Below, piece after piece: positions 43,486 to 52,214 of a stretch of DNA of 64,000 nt (positions are counted from its first letter, which is position 1; every line of letters starts with the position of its first letter). The translations under genes and the position numbers were made by a program. The notes beneath the pieces are model-generated. The model did not search any database, was not told the DNA's origin, and was given only the letters and a program-made list of their open reading frames with translations. The DNA comes from Lachnospiraceae bacterium. Its GTDB lineage: Bacteria; Bacillota; Clostridia; Lachnospirales; Lachnospiraceae. Location: assembly GCA_030537145.1 (NCBI GenBank), contig JAUNON010000005.1, positions 1 through 64,000 on the forward strand, written 5' to 3'.

Positions 43486-44739
43486 ATGCAATTTAATACG
43501 GCTGTGTTACATGCAGGCAAGGAAGGGATAGAAAAACATGGAGCAACACTGCCGCCGGTCTATCAAAGCAGTGCATTTCAGCAGTCCAGCGCAGAAGGGC
43601 TGGAAAAAATATTTGAAAACAAGGTTCCCGGATACTGCTATACAAGGGTGGGGAATCCTACGGTAACTGCTTTTGAGAACAGAATTACAAAGCTGGAAGG
43701 CGGGATCGCCTCCGTCGCCTGTGCCTCCGGAATGGCGGCCATATCCAATGCCTTTTTAAATATTCTTCAGTCGGGAGACGAGATTGTTACCAGTGCCAGC
43801 CTTTACGGCGGTACGATCGATTTATTTCATGATCTGGAAGCGTTTGGGATTCACACGGTTTTTGTGGAAAACAATAACTGGAAGGCCTTTGAAAATGCCA
43901 TTCATGAGCATACACGTCTGATCTTTGCGGAAACCATCGGAAATCCGGGGCTGGATGTAACGGATATCAAAGGCCTGTCAGAACTGGCCCATGCCCATGA
44001 TCTTCCGCTGATTATCGATAATACAACAGCAACCTCTTATTTGATACGTCCTCTGGAGCTTGGGGCAGACATTGTTGTGAATTCTTCCTCGAAGTACATC
44101 AATGGAAACAGCAGTGCGATCAGCGGCATATTGACAGACGGGGGGCGTTATAGATGGAAAAAGGAAAAATATCCGGTCCTTAGTGATTATCTGAAATACG
44201 GCCCTATGGCGTATATCGCCAGAATGCGTGCAGCCGTTTTCCGAAATATGGGAGCCTGTCTGGCTCCGCAGAACGCATTCCTGAATCTGGTGGGAATCGA
44301 AACGCTGGGGCTTCGCATGGAACGCCAGTGCCAGAATGCCTTGGGGCTGGCCTCCTGGATACAGGAAAATTATCCGGAGGTGAAAGTCAATTTCCCGGGA
44401 CTGAGAAGCAGTCCGTGGCATGAAATTGCCAAAAGGCAGTTAAAGTATGGCTACGGAGCAATTTTTACCATGCGCGTCGGAAGCAAGGAAAAGGCGTTTG
44501 CGCTGATGAATCATCTGAAATTAGCAATGAAGGTTTCGAATATAGGAGATACGAAAACGCTTGTGATACATCCTTCTTCCACCATCAGTCTGCATAGCAC
44601 AGCCAGACAGAAGGAAGAAGCCGGCGTATATGAGGATTTGATCCGGGTCAGCGTGGGAATTGAAGATATAAGGGATCTGATAGAGGATTTCCGTCAGGCA
44701 ATGGAGAAAACGAAGGCCTTTGACACGCAAAGCACATAG
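43486..44739 (+). CDS. metY: O-acetylhomoserine sulfhydrylase (MetY type)
   Basis: A 417-residue PLP enzyme of the Cys/Met metabolism family. It replaces the acetyl group of O-acetylhomoserine with sulfide or a thiocarboxylate to give homocysteine. The PLP-binding Lys is in NSSSKYINGNSSAISG; the N-terminal part has TRVGNPTVTAFENRI and ASGMAAISNAF, typical of the class. The insertion around YGPMAYIARMR and the length point to MetY rather than MetB. It lies 12 bp after the reductase. In the HcyS pathway MetY uses the carrier thiocarboxylate as sulfur donor. Confidence 0.88.
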   Translation: MQFNTAVLHAGKEGIEKHGATLPPVYQSSAFQQSSAEGLEKIFENKVPGYCYTRVGNPTVTAFENRITKLEGGIASVACASGMAAISNAFLNILQSGDEIVTSASLYGGTIDLFHDLEAFGIHTVFVENNNWKAFENAIHEHTRLIFAETIGNPGLDVTDIKGLSELAHAHDLPLIIDNTTATSYLIRPLELGADIVVNSSSKYINGNSSAISGILTDGGRYRWKKEKYPVLSDYLKYGPMAYIARMRAAVFRNMGACLAPQNAFLNLVGIETLGLRMERQCQNALGLASWIQENYPEVKVNFPGLRSSPWHEIAKRQLKYGYGAIFTMRVGSKEKAFALMNHLKLAMKVSNIGDTKTLVIHPSSTISLHSTARQKEEAGVYEDLIRVSVGIEDIRDLIEDFRQAMEKTKAFDTQST

Positions 44740-44774
44740 AAATAAAAACGTTTATCAGGAAGGGAGAAAGTAAG

Positions 44775-45656
44775 ATGGCAGAAAAGAAAGTGGATTACGC
44801 ATCCTTAAAAAAGGGCGGGTTTATGAGACAGAAGCAGAAAGGATATTTTTCGCTTCGCCTGCAGGTTGTGGGAGGAAACCTGACTGCAGAGAATATACGA
44901 ACGGTTTCCCAGGTGGCGGAAAAGTACGGGAAGGGATATGTACATATGACATCCAGACAGGGAATTGAGATTCCGTTCATCCGCTTTGAGGATATTGAAG
45001 AGGTAAAGGAAAAGCTGGCGGAGGGCGGCGTAAAGCCCGGAGTCTGCGGCCCAAGAGTACGCACGGTTACAGCCTGCCAGGGATCGGAGGTCTGTCCCAG
45101 CGGCTGCATTGATACCTATGGGTTAGCAAAAGAGCTGGATGCGCATTATTTTGGAAAGGATCTGCCCCATAAATTTAAGTTTGGGGTGACGGGCTGCCAG
45201 AATAACTGCTTGAAAGCAGAGGAAAATGATCTGGGTGTAAAGGGCGGCATGATCGTTACCTATAAGGAAGATGCATGCATCCAGTGCGGAGTCTGTGTAA
45301 AGGCCTGCAGAGAGGGCGCGCTTACGATGAAGGACGGCAGCATTGAGATTGACCGTGAAAAATGCAATCACTGCGGCAGATGTGTAAAGTCATGCCCCAC
45401 AGATGCCTGGGAAGGAGAAAGCGGCTACATCGTTTCCTTCGGCGGACTGTTTGGCAACAAAATCTATCAGGGAGAAAATCTGCTTCCTATTATAAAAGAC
45501 AAGGAGACCCTGTTCCGTGTGGCGGATGCGGCCATCGGATTTTTTGAAAAAAATGCAAAGCCGGGAGAAAGATTCCGCCTGATGCTGCAGAGAGTGGGAG
45601 AAGAGGAATTTAAAAAAGTAATTAAGGAGGCGTATGATGGGAGAGCTTCAGTTTGA
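44775..45656 (+). CDS. Sulfite reductase-like siroheme/[4Fe-4S] protein with ferredoxin domain
   Basis: A 293-residue protein. Residues 1-70 are a nitrite/sulfite reductase ferredoxin-like half domain (HMTSRQGIEIPFI). Residues 85-150 carry the siroheme-[4Fe-4S] cysteines, CQGSEVC (Cx5C) and GCQNNC (Cx3C). Residues 165-215 hold two ferredoxin clusters (CIQCGVCVKAC and CNHCGRCVKSC). It should reduce sulfite to sulfide in the cytoplasm, and is about half the length of assimilatory CysI, close to AsrC. It supplies sulfide for the ThiS-like carrier at 46229. Its 3' end overlaps tusA. Confidence 0.87.
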   Translation: MAEKKVDYASLKKGGFMRQKQKGYFSLRLQVVGGNLTAENIRTVSQVAEKYGKGYVHMTSRQGIEIPFIRFEDIEEVKEKLAEGGVKPGVCGPRVRTVTACQGSEVCPSGCIDTYGLAKELDAHYFGKDLPHKFKFGVTGCQNNCLKAEENDLGVKGGMIVTYKEDACIQCGVCVKACREGALTMKDGSIEIDREKCNHCGRCVKSCPTDAWEGESGYIVSFGGLFGNKIYQGENLLPIIKDKETLFRVADAAIGFFEKNAKPGERFRLMLQRVGEEEFKKVIKEAYDGRASV

Positions 45657-45885
45657 TGAACAGGTAGACATTACAGACAAGGTTTGCCCCATGACCTTTG
45701 TAAAGGCAAAGGTGACCCTGGATGAACTGGATGACGGACAGATACTTGCGATTCGGATGAATGACGGAGAGCCGGTGCAGAATGTACCAAGAAGTATGAA
45801 AGAGGAAGGACATCAGGTCCTGAAGCTGCAGGACAATGGGGATGGAACCTATACGCTGTATGTCCGAAAGGTTGAGGAAGAATAA
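45634..45885 (+). CDS. TusA-family sulfur carrier protein
   Basis: An 83-residue protein with the TusA fold. The active Cys is in DKVCPMTFVKAKV; the usual CPxP is CPMT here. Core features DGQILAIRMND and the YTLYVRKVEE end are normal. TusA proteins pass persulfide sulfur among enzymes. It overlaps the sulfite reductase gene by 23 nt, so they are translationally coupled, and ends 0 nt before the thioredoxin gene. ATG 45634 and 45637 are both possible. Confidence 0.86.
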   Translation: MMGELQFDEQVDITDKVCPMTFVKAKVTLDELDDGQILAIRMNDGEPVQNVPRSMKEEGHQVLKLQDNGDGTYTLYVRKVEEE

Positions 45886-46209
45886 ATGGCTGAAAAAATC
45901 GGAAAAAAAGAATTTGAACAAAGGGTATTAAAAAGCCAGGCGCCTGTGGTGGTTGATTTTTATTCGGACTCCTGTATCGCCTGCAAAAAGCTGTCTCCGG
46001 CATTGAGCCAGGCAGAAGAGCTTTTAGGAAAAAAATGCGCTTTCTACAAAGTAAATACAAACTTTGAGGAGGAGCTGACGGAAGAATACGAAATTATGTC
46101 CCGGCCTACGCTGATCGTTTATCGATCCGGACGGGAGGCGGGAAGAAAAACAGGTGTGCAAAAGCCGGAAGAGCTGATTCAGTGGCTGGAAGCCTTTATG
46201 GAAGAATGA
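45886..46209 (+). CDS. Thioredoxin-family protein
   Basis: A 107-residue thioredoxin with active site SDSCIACKKL (Cys30-Cys33) in place of CGPC, and cis-Pro in MSRPTLIVY. It is cytosolic. The CIAC pair alters redox potential and suggests a dedicated partner. Immediately after tusA and 19 bp before the ThiS-like gene, it probably receives electrons from the reductase at 42577 and reduces persulfides or disulfides formed in the sulfur pathway. Confidence 0.87.
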   Translation: MAEKIGKKEFEQRVLKSQAPVVVDFYSDSCIACKKLSPALSQAEELLGKKCAFYKVNTNFEEELTEEYEIMSRPTLIVYRSGREAGRKTGVQKPEELIQWLEAFMEE

Positions 46210-46228
46210 AAAGAGGGAGGAAGAAAAC

Positions 46229-46435
46229 ATGGTAATCACAGTTTCGGGAAATAAAAAAGAGGTGGCAGAAGGGCTGACGCTTCTGGAATTGATGAAACAG
46301 GAAAAGGTAGAGATGCCGGATTACGTGACGGTTTCAATCAATGAGGAATTTGTGGAATCAGATGCAAAAGAATCCACGGTGTTAAAGGAAGGAGACAATG
46401 TGGAATTCCTCTATTTTATGGGAGGTGGATGCTGA
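46229..46435 (+). CDS. ThiS/HcyS-like sulfur carrier protein ending Gly-Gly-Gly-Cys
   Basis: A 68-residue beta-grasp (ubiquitin-like) protein. Members are activated at the C-terminal Gly-Gly to a thiocarboxylate that donates sulfur. Here the C-terminus is FMGGGC, with one Cys after the glycines (codon TGC before TGA). In the Wolinella pathway the carrier HcyS is made with an extra Ala that the JAMM peptidase HcyD removes. The peptidase gene is present here at 47261, so the Cys is the expected residue to be cut. The stop is directly followed by the E1-like gene. Confidence 0.85.
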   Translation: MVITVSGNKKEVAEGLTLLELMKQEKVEMPDYVTVSINEEFVESDAKESTVLKEGDNVEFLYFMGGGC

Positions 46436-47242
46436 ATGGCACTGACAGATGAGCAGATCGAACGGTATTCCCGGCATATTATTTTAAAAGAAGTGGGAGC
46501 CAAGGGGCAGAAAAAATTGCTGAACGCAAAGGTCCTGATCATAGGAGCCGGAGGCTTGGGCGCACCGGCGGCCATGTATCTTGCGGCGGCCGGCGTGGGG
46601 ACAATCGGAATTGCCGATGCGGATGATGTGGATCTTTCCAATCTGCAAAGGCAGATCATTCATTCTACGGCGGATGTGGGAAAGCCAAAGGTGATCTCGG
46701 CAAAGGAAACCATGGAAAGCATGAATCCGGATGTAAAAATCAAGACCTATCATACCTTTGTGGACGCATCGAATATCAGAGAGCTGATCCGGGAGTATGA
46801 TTTTATTTTGGACGGAACGGACAATTTCCCGGCAAAATTTCTGATCAATGATGCCTGTGTGCTGGAGAAAAAACCGTTCTGCCACGCAGGGATTATCCGG
46901 TTTAAGGGACAGCTTATGACGTATGTTCCGGGGGAGGGGCCGTGCTATCGGTGCGTGTTCCAAAGCCCGCCGCCCAAGGATGCTGTTCCCACCTGCAAAC
47001 AGGCGGGGGTGATCGGAGCCATGGGCGGAGTAATCGGGAGCCTCCAGGCGATGGAAGCGGTGAAATATATCATCGGAAAGGGAGACCTTCTGACCGGTTA
47101 TCTGCTGACGTTTGACGCTCTGAAAATGGAGTTTCGGAAAATCAGGCTTCCCAGGGATACGCATAACTGCGCCGTTTGCGGAGATCATCCTACCATTACG
47201 GAACCTATTGATTATGAATTAAATGTGTGTGAAGAGAAGTAA
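46436..47242 (+). CDS. E1-like adenylyltransferase (HesA/MoeB/ThiF family; HcyF-like)
   Basis: A 268-residue enzyme that would adenylate the C-terminal Gly of the carrier protein at 46229 and replace AMP with sulfide. It shows the Rossmann ATP site IIGAGGLGAPAA (about residue 36), the NLQRQIIHS segment, the DGTDNF motif and a four-Cys zinc knuckle (CYRC around residue 178, CAVC near the end). No rhodanese domain is fused. It starts 1 nt after the carrier stop codon, as is usual for such pairs. Confidence 0.88.
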   Translation: MALTDEQIERYSRHIILKEVGAKGQKKLLNAKVLIIGAGGLGAPAAMYLAAAGVGTIGIADADDVDLSNLQRQIIHSTADVGKPKVISAKETMESMNPDVKIKTYHTFVDASNIRELIREYDFILDGTDNFPAKFLINDACVLEKKPFCHAGIIRFKGQLMTYVPGEGPCYRCVFQSPPPKDAVPTCKQAGVIGAMGGVIGSLQAMEAVKYIIGKGDLLTGYLLTFDALKMEFRKIRLPRDTHNCAVCGDHPTITEPIDYELNVCEEK

Positions 47243-47260
47243 GCTTCGGAATAAAAAGAC

Positions 47261-47701
47261 ATGAAAAAAATAGTGATTAAGAAGCAGGATGTTGAAAGCA
47301 TCGTTGCCTATGCAAAAAAAAATCTGCCCAATGAGGCATGCGGGCTGATCGCAGGGACAGAGACGGAGGATGCGCGTGTCATTTTGAAGGTATATTACCT
47401 GACGAATCTGGATGCCTCCAGAGAACATTTTTCCATGGATCCCAAAGAACAGCTTATGGCAGTAAAGGATATGAGGGCCAACGGATGGAAGCCCCTTGGA
47501 AATTGGCATTCTCATCCGGAAACGCCATCCCGCCCGTCAGAGGAGGATATCAGGCTGGCTTATGATCCGAAGGCCAGTTATCTGATTCTTTCGCTTATGG
47601 AAAAGGATCCTGTGCTGAATTCCTTTCATGTGGAAAACGGAGAGGTCAGAAAAGAAATTCTGGAATATTGTTCTCCGGGAGAAAGAGAAAAAGGAGTATA
47701 A
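47261..47701 (+). CDS. JAMM/MPN metallopeptidase (M67; HcyD/Mec+-like)
   Basis: A 146-residue zinc peptidase. JAMM motif: Glu25 (NEACG), His83 and His85 (NWHSHP), Ser93 and Asp96 (PSEED). In the Mycobacterium CysO and Wolinella HcyS systems this enzyme trims the carrier and later hydrolyses the carrier-amino acid amide to release cysteine or homocysteine. It lies 18 bp after the E1-like gene, which fixes it in the carrier pathway. All ligands are intact. Confidence 0.9.
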   Translation: MKKIVIKKQDVESIVAYAKKNLPNEACGLIAGTETEDARVILKVYYLTNLDASREHFSMDPKEQLMAVKDMRANGWKPLGNWHSHPETPSRPSEEDIRLAYDPKASYLILSLMEKDPVLNSFHVENGEVRKEILEYCSPGEREKGV

Positions 47702-47705
47702 CCGG

Positions 47706-48743
47706 ATGTATGAGGTATTGCTGGCTGTAAAAAGTAATTTTTTGCTGCAGGAATTGAAGCGCCTGCCCGTGTGGGGGGATTCTACCGGATTTCAGATTCA
47801 GGAAATTACAGATGATTATGACCATCTGATTACGAAACTGAAAAAGAAGAAATACCATCTGATTCTTCTGGAGGCTCTTCCGGAGAACCAGGCGGTTTCC
47901 CTTCTTCAGAAAATCAAAAAGGAGAATCTTTGCCAGGCCGCTGTGATAATCAGTGAATTTCCGGATTTTAAAACAGTGAGAAAAAGCTTTCTTTTGGGAG
48001 CAGATGATTTTTTTGCAGTGCCGTTGGAAATCAGCCAGTTTATTTCCCTTTTCAGCAAGATCGAAAATGCAGAGCACGGAAAAATCGCCGCTGAGATCTG
48101 TCAGAAGGAAGAACTGATTACTTTTTTTGAACATGTGGATGGCTCCATAAAAGAGCGTTTGGATGAATTGTTTTACCACACCATTTCGGAATACCGGGAT
48201 TCTCTGGAAGCGGATATGTTTCTGAAAAGAATTATGGATGGGGTAGTTTCTGATTTATTTGAACGATATGAGTGGCTGAAATATTATTTTGCGGAGGAGG
48301 ATTTTCTGTCACTGAACTATGACAGCCTGGAAACGGAAGAAAGAGTCAAAAAGAGAGTAGACGATTTTTATTCTTTTTTTGTGGAATTCTCAGAGCTGTA
48401 CCCCGCACATGGGGAAGGGCTGGATGAGATTTTAATTTATATTTTAAACAGACCGGAAGGAGATTTAAAACAAAAGACGATTTCCGAGGAGCTGTTTATC
48501 AACAGATCCTATTTGAGCACTGTTTTTACGGCACAGCTTGGAAGCAGCTTTGTAGATTATGTAAATACAGTAAAGATGAAAAGAGCCGCCTATTTGCTGA
48601 AGCATACGAGGATGAAGATTATTGACATTGCCGGATTGCTGGATTATAAAGATATGGGTTATTTTTTAAAGCGATTTAAAGCAAAGTACAATGTAACCCC
48701 ATCCCAGTACCGTATTCCGGAAACATATGAGTTTCAGATATAG
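47706..48743 (+). CDS. AraC-family regulator with receiver-like N-terminus
   Basis: A 345-residue protein. Residues 1-130 have the alternating helix-strand pattern of a response-regulator receiver ([20 protein letters not shown], then [12 protein letters not shown]), but the phosphoacceptor position reads LLE, so phosphorylation is doubtful. Residues 240-345 are an AraC DNA-binding domain ([15 protein letters not shown] and [20 protein letters not shown]). It lies inside the sulfur operon between the peptidase and cysK, a position that suggests it controls the operon in response to a small sulfur compound. ATG 47706; no partner kinase is seen nearby. Confidence 0.8.
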   Translation: MYEVLLAVKSNFLLQELKRLPVWGDSTGFQIQEITDDYDHLITKLKKKKYHLILLEALPENQAVSLLQKIKKENLCQAAVIISEFPDFKTVRKSFLLGADDFFAVPLEISQFISLFSKIENAEHGKIAAEICQKEELITFFEHVDGSIKERLDELFYHTISEYRDSLEADMFLKRIMDGVVSDLFERYEWLKYYFAEEDFLSLNYDSLETEERVKKRVDDFYSFFVEFSELYPAHGEGLDEILIYILNRPEGDLKQKTISEELFINRSYLSTVFTAQLGSSFVDYVNTVKMKRAAYLLKHTRMKIIDIAGLLDYKDMGYFLKRFKAKYNVTPSQYRIPETYEFQI

Positions 48744-48759
48744 AAAGGAAGCAGAAGCA

Positions 48760-49689
48760 ATGGCAAAAATATATCAAAAGATTACAGATCTGATTGGACA
48801 CACGCCGTTATTGGAGATAAAAGCGTTTACGGCGGAAAACGGATGCAGAGCCAGAATTCTTGCAAAGCTGGAATATCTGAATCCGGCAGGATCTGTAAAG
48901 GACAGAATTGCTGTTCAGATGATCGATGATGCAGAAAAAAAGGGTCTGATCCATCCCGGGGATGTGATCATAGAGCCAACCTCCGGAAATACGGGAATTG
49001 GCCTGGCCTGTGTGACGGCTGCAAGAGGCTACCGGCTGATCATTACGATGCCGGAGACCATGAGTGTGGAAAGAAGAAAGCTTTTATCTGCTTATGGAGC
49101 GGAGGTGGTCCTTACTCCGGCTTCCAAAGGAATGAAAGGGGCAATCATAAAGGCCAACGAGCTGGCGGATCAAACGGGCGGTTTTATTCCAAGCCAGTTC
49201 AGCAATCCTGCCAATCCGCAGTGTCATTATGCGACAACCGGACCGGAAATATGGGAGGACACCGGGGGACAGGTGGATATTTTTATTGCAGGGGTGGGAA
49301 CCGGAGGGACGCTGAGCGGTGTCGGCAGATTCCTGAAAGAAAGAAATCCCGAAATCCGAATTGTAGCCGTCGAACCGGAGGAGTCGGCGGTGCTGTCGGA
49401 CGGAATGCCGGGAAAGCATAAGATTCAGGGAATCGGCGCCGGATTTATCCCGGATACCCTGGATCTGGATATCTATGATGAAATCGTGACAGTTCGCAGT
49501 GAAAACGCATTTCGAATGTGCAAAGAGCTGGTTCGGACGGAAGGCTTTTTATGCGGAATATCCTCCGGAGCTGCATTATATGCGGCCAGAGAGCTGGCGC
49601 AGAAGCCGGAGAATGAGGGAAAGCAGATCGTCGTGCTGTTTCCGGATAACGGAGAGCGGTACTTATCGGTCGGATTATATGAGGAATAA
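48760..49689 (+). CDS. cysK: Cysteine synthase (O-acetylserine sulfhydrylase)
   Basis: A 309-residue PLP enzyme. Lys47 binds PLP in [12 protein letters not shown]; the phosphate-binding loop [10 protein letters not shown] and the substrate loop [11 protein letters not shown] are intact. It makes cysteine from O-acetylserine and sulfide. It may use the carrier thiocarboxylate, as CysM does with CysO in Mycobacterium, but its sequence is CysK-like. ATG 48760 follows GAAAGGAAG; the upstream open frame lies in the AraC gene. Confidence 0.9.
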   Translation: MAKIYQKITDLIGHTPLLEIKAFTAENGCRARILAKLEYLNPAGSVKDRIAVQMIDDAEKKGLIHPGDVIIEPTSGNTGIGLACVTAARGYRLIITMPETMSVERRKLLSAYGAEVVLTPASKGMKGAIIKANELADQTGGFIPSQFSNPANPQCHYATTGPEIWEDTGGQVDIFIAGVGTGGTLSGVGRFLKERNPEIRIVAVEPEESAVLSDGMPGKHKIQGIGAGFIPDTLDLDIYDEIVTVRSENAFRMCKELVRTEGFLCGISSGAALYAARELAQKPENEGKQIVVLFPDNGERYLSVGLYEE

Positions 49690-49813
49690 GATGTTTTGCA
49701 TGGAGAGGCCTGAGGATGCACCGGAAGGAGAGCCTGCGGTTATAGAAAAGGGCATTTTGGATGCATCAGGAAGGCCTTGAACTACTGATATATCAGAAAA
49801 AGGAGACAGAAAA

Positions 49814-51010
49814 ATGGCAAAAAAGGAAAACAGGTTCAAGGGTTATGATATCAGTACACAGGCAATACATACAGGCACAGATTATGATATGGAGACAGGT
49901 GCAGTCAGGCGCCCCCTGCATATGGCAAACAGCTACAAGCTGCCGGATGATTTATCGCAGGTAAATTATTCTTCTACCGATCTTTTGATGTATGCCAGAA
50001 ATGGAAATCCGAACCAGCATTGGCTGGAGGAAAAAATTGCGGCGTTGCATGATGCGGATGACGCAATCGTTCTGGGAAGCGGAGTTGCTGCGCTTCATGC
50101 ATTATTCTGGACGCTTTTAGAGACCGGGGACCGGGTCGTATATCCGAATGTAAGCTATATGGCCGTATACAGAATGTTTCATGAGCTATTTAACAAGAAA
50201 TTTAAGGTTGAAACGGTAATGGTCGATATGACAGACCTGGATGCGGTCAAGAAGGCCATCACACCGGGCACAAAGCTGGTTCACATTGAAACTCCTGATA
50301 ACCCGACGAATGGTATTACGGATATCAGGGCTATCGCTGAAATTGCGCACAAAAACGGAGCGGTTCTGTCTGTGGATAATACCTTTGCATCTCCCTTCAA
50401 TCAAAGACCGCTGGATTTGGGGGCGGATTTTGTTGTAGAGGCAATTACAAAGTACATAAACGGACATGGAGACGCCCAGGGAGGTGCGGTAATATCCAAT
50501 GATCTGGCAACGATGGACCGTATTCGATATGAAGCGCAGGTGAACGTGGGATCGGTTATCAGTCCGTTTAATGCATGGCAGATATTCCGGGGCTCGGTTA
50601 CGTTTCCGCTGCGCATGGACAGAATCAATCAATCTGCTCTAAAGATTGCCCGGTGGCTGGAGCAGCGGGAAAATGTTACCTTTGTATCTTATCCCGGTCT
50701 GCCGGGGCATCCCGGCTATGAAACAGCCAGAAAACAGATGAAAAACGGCTACGGCGGAGTCATTTCCTTCGGGCTGAAGGCAGGGGATAAGGACGTAGAG
50801 CGTTTTTGCGCTGCTCTTAAGGTAGTAACTTTTGCCGTGTCGCTGGGGCATGATGAGAGCCTTATTTTCCCGCAGCCAAGCTATGACGAACGGATTCATC
50901 TGTATCCTGAGATATTCCGGAAGGGATTTATCCGTTTTAGTGTGGGTCTGGAAGAGCCGGAGGATTTGATCCGGGATCTGGATCAGGCGCTGAAGTCGAT
51001 CGGATTATAA
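49814..51010 (+). CDS. Cystathionine gamma-synthase/lyase-family PLP enzyme
   Basis: A 398-residue enzyme of the Cys/Met metabolism PLP family. The PLP Lys is in EAITKYINGHGDAQGG; other marks are YARNGNPNQHWLEEKI, SGVAALHALFW and LVHIETPDNPTNG. The protein could act as cystathionine gamma-synthase, gamma-lyase or methionine gamma-lyase; the sequence does not decide. It follows cysK at 124 bp with AAAAAGGAGAC as the ribosome site. With MetY and CysK it gives the operon both direct sulfhydrylation and transsulfuration capacity. Confidence 0.83.
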   Translation: MAKKENRFKGYDISTQAIHTGTDYDMETGAVRRPLHMANSYKLPDDLSQVNYSSTDLLMYARNGNPNQHWLEEKIAALHDADDAIVLGSGVAALHALFWTLLETGDRVVYPNVSYMAVYRMFHELFNKKFKVETVMVDMTDLDAVKKAITPGTKLVHIETPDNPTNGITDIRAIAEIAHKNGAVLSVDNTFASPFNQRPLDLGADFVVEAITKYINGHGDAQGGAVISNDLATMDRIRYEAQVNVGSVISPFNAWQIFRGSVTFPLRMDRINQSALKIARWLEQRENVTFVSYPGLPGHPGYETARKQMKNGYGGVISFGLKAGDKDVERFCAALKVVTFAVSLGHDESLIFPQPSYDERIHLYPEIFRKGFIRFSVGLEEPEDLIRDLDQALKSIGL

Positions 51011-51029
51011 TTTGCAGATTGGAGAAAGA

Positions 51030-52187
51030 ATGAAAGCGATCACGATTGAGGAACTGGAAACCATAGACAGTACAGGATGCTGTATCATCGATATCAGGCC
51101 GGAGGAGCAGTACCGAAGAGGAACCTTTCCCGGAGCGGTCAATATTCCGATGGAGCAGCTTGATGAAAGGAAAGCGCAGCTACCGAAGGAAAAGACGCTG
51201 TATGTTTTATGCCATACCGGCGAACGCAGCCGGGGCTGTGCGGAAGAGCTGGAGGAAGAGGGCTATGATGCGGTCAATGTAAGCGGCGGATACCGGGCGT
51301 ATCTGAAGCTGTCGCTTTCCAGATATATGGAAAAAGAAACAGAGGAGAAACGCCGGGAAAAAACGGCGGAGATTGAGAGAAGCATCATCAAAAAATTCCG
51401 GAAGAGCATCTGGCGTCCTTTTACTAAGGCTTTGAATGAATATCAGCTCATACAAGAGGGAGACCGGATTGCGGTTTGTATCTCCGGAGGAAAGGACTCC
51501 ATGCTTCTGGCAAAGCTGATTCAGGAATTGAAAAGGCATGGGAGGATTTCGTTTGAGGCCGTTTTTCTGGTCATGAATCCGGGATATAATGCAGACAACT
51601 GGAGGATCATACAGGACAATGCAGCGCTTCTTGGCATCCCGCTTACTGTTTTTCAAAGCGATATCTTTGATACGGTGGCTCAAATTGATCGCAATCCGTG
51701 TTACCTTTGCGCCCGTATGAGGAGAGGATATCTTTATGCAAAGGCAAAGGAACTGGGCTGCAACAAGATTGCGCTGGGACATCATTTTGATGATGTGATT
51801 GAAACCATACTGATGGGAATGCTTTATAGCGGGAAGATAGAGACAATGATGCCAAAGCTTCACAGCCAGCATTTTGAAGGGATGGAGCTGATCCGCCCGC
51901 TGTATCTGGTGAAGGAAGAGGCAATAAAAGCCTGGAGAGATTATAACGGCCTTCATTTTATCCAGTGTGCCTGCCGTTTTACAGAAAATTGTGTAAGCTG
52001 CGGCGGCGGACGGGGGTCGAAACGGGATGAGATGAAAGAGCTGATCGCACAGTTTCGGAAAACCAGCAGTGTGATTGATACCAATATTTTCAATAGTGTG
52101 ACAAATATCAATCTCAGGACAGTAATCGGATATCACAAGGATGATTGGACGTATGGGTTCCTGGATGATTATGACGCAAAGAAATAA
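51030..52187 (+). CDS. Rhodanese-TtcA-like PP-loop fusion protein
   Basis: A 385-residue protein with two modules. Residues 1-100 are a rhodanese domain with active Cys61 (VLCHTGERSRG). Residues 120-385 are a PP-loop ATPase of the TtcA/TtuA class: SGGKDS near residue 152, CYLCARMRRG, GHHFDDVIETIL and a C-terminal CxxC (CVSCGGGRG) suited to an iron-sulfur cluster. TtcA thiolates cytidine 32 in tRNA; the fused rhodanese would give its own sulfur supply. It may act on tRNA or on another target in sulfur metabolism. ATG 51030 is preferred over the TTG at 51012. Confidence 0.85.
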   Translation: MKAITIEELETIDSTGCCIIDIRPEEQYRRGTFPGAVNIPMEQLDERKAQLPKEKTLYVLCHTGERSRGCAEELEEEGYDAVNVSGGYRAYLKLSLSRYMEKETEEKRREKTAEIERSIIKKFRKSIWRPFTKALNEYQLIQEGDRIAVCISGGKDSMLLAKLIQELKRHGRISFEAVFLVMNPGYNADNWRIIQDNAALLGIPLTVFQSDIFDTVAQIDRNPCYLCARMRRGYLYAKAKELGCNKIALGHHFDDVIETILMGMLYSGKIETMMPKLHSQHFEGMELIRPLYLVKEEAIKAWRDYNGLHFIQCACRFTENCVSCGGGRGSKRDEMKELIAQFRKTSSVIDTNIFNSVTNINLRTVIGYHKDDWTYGFLDDYDAKK

Positions 52188-52214
52188 TATGAGAAGTCAG
52201 GAGTGAAACGAATT

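Noticed and set aside
51207-52136. A 309-codon open frame on the minus strand over the rhodanese-TtcA gene
   Set aside because: The plus strand has clear rhodanese and PP-loop motifs; the opposite frame is a coding shadow.
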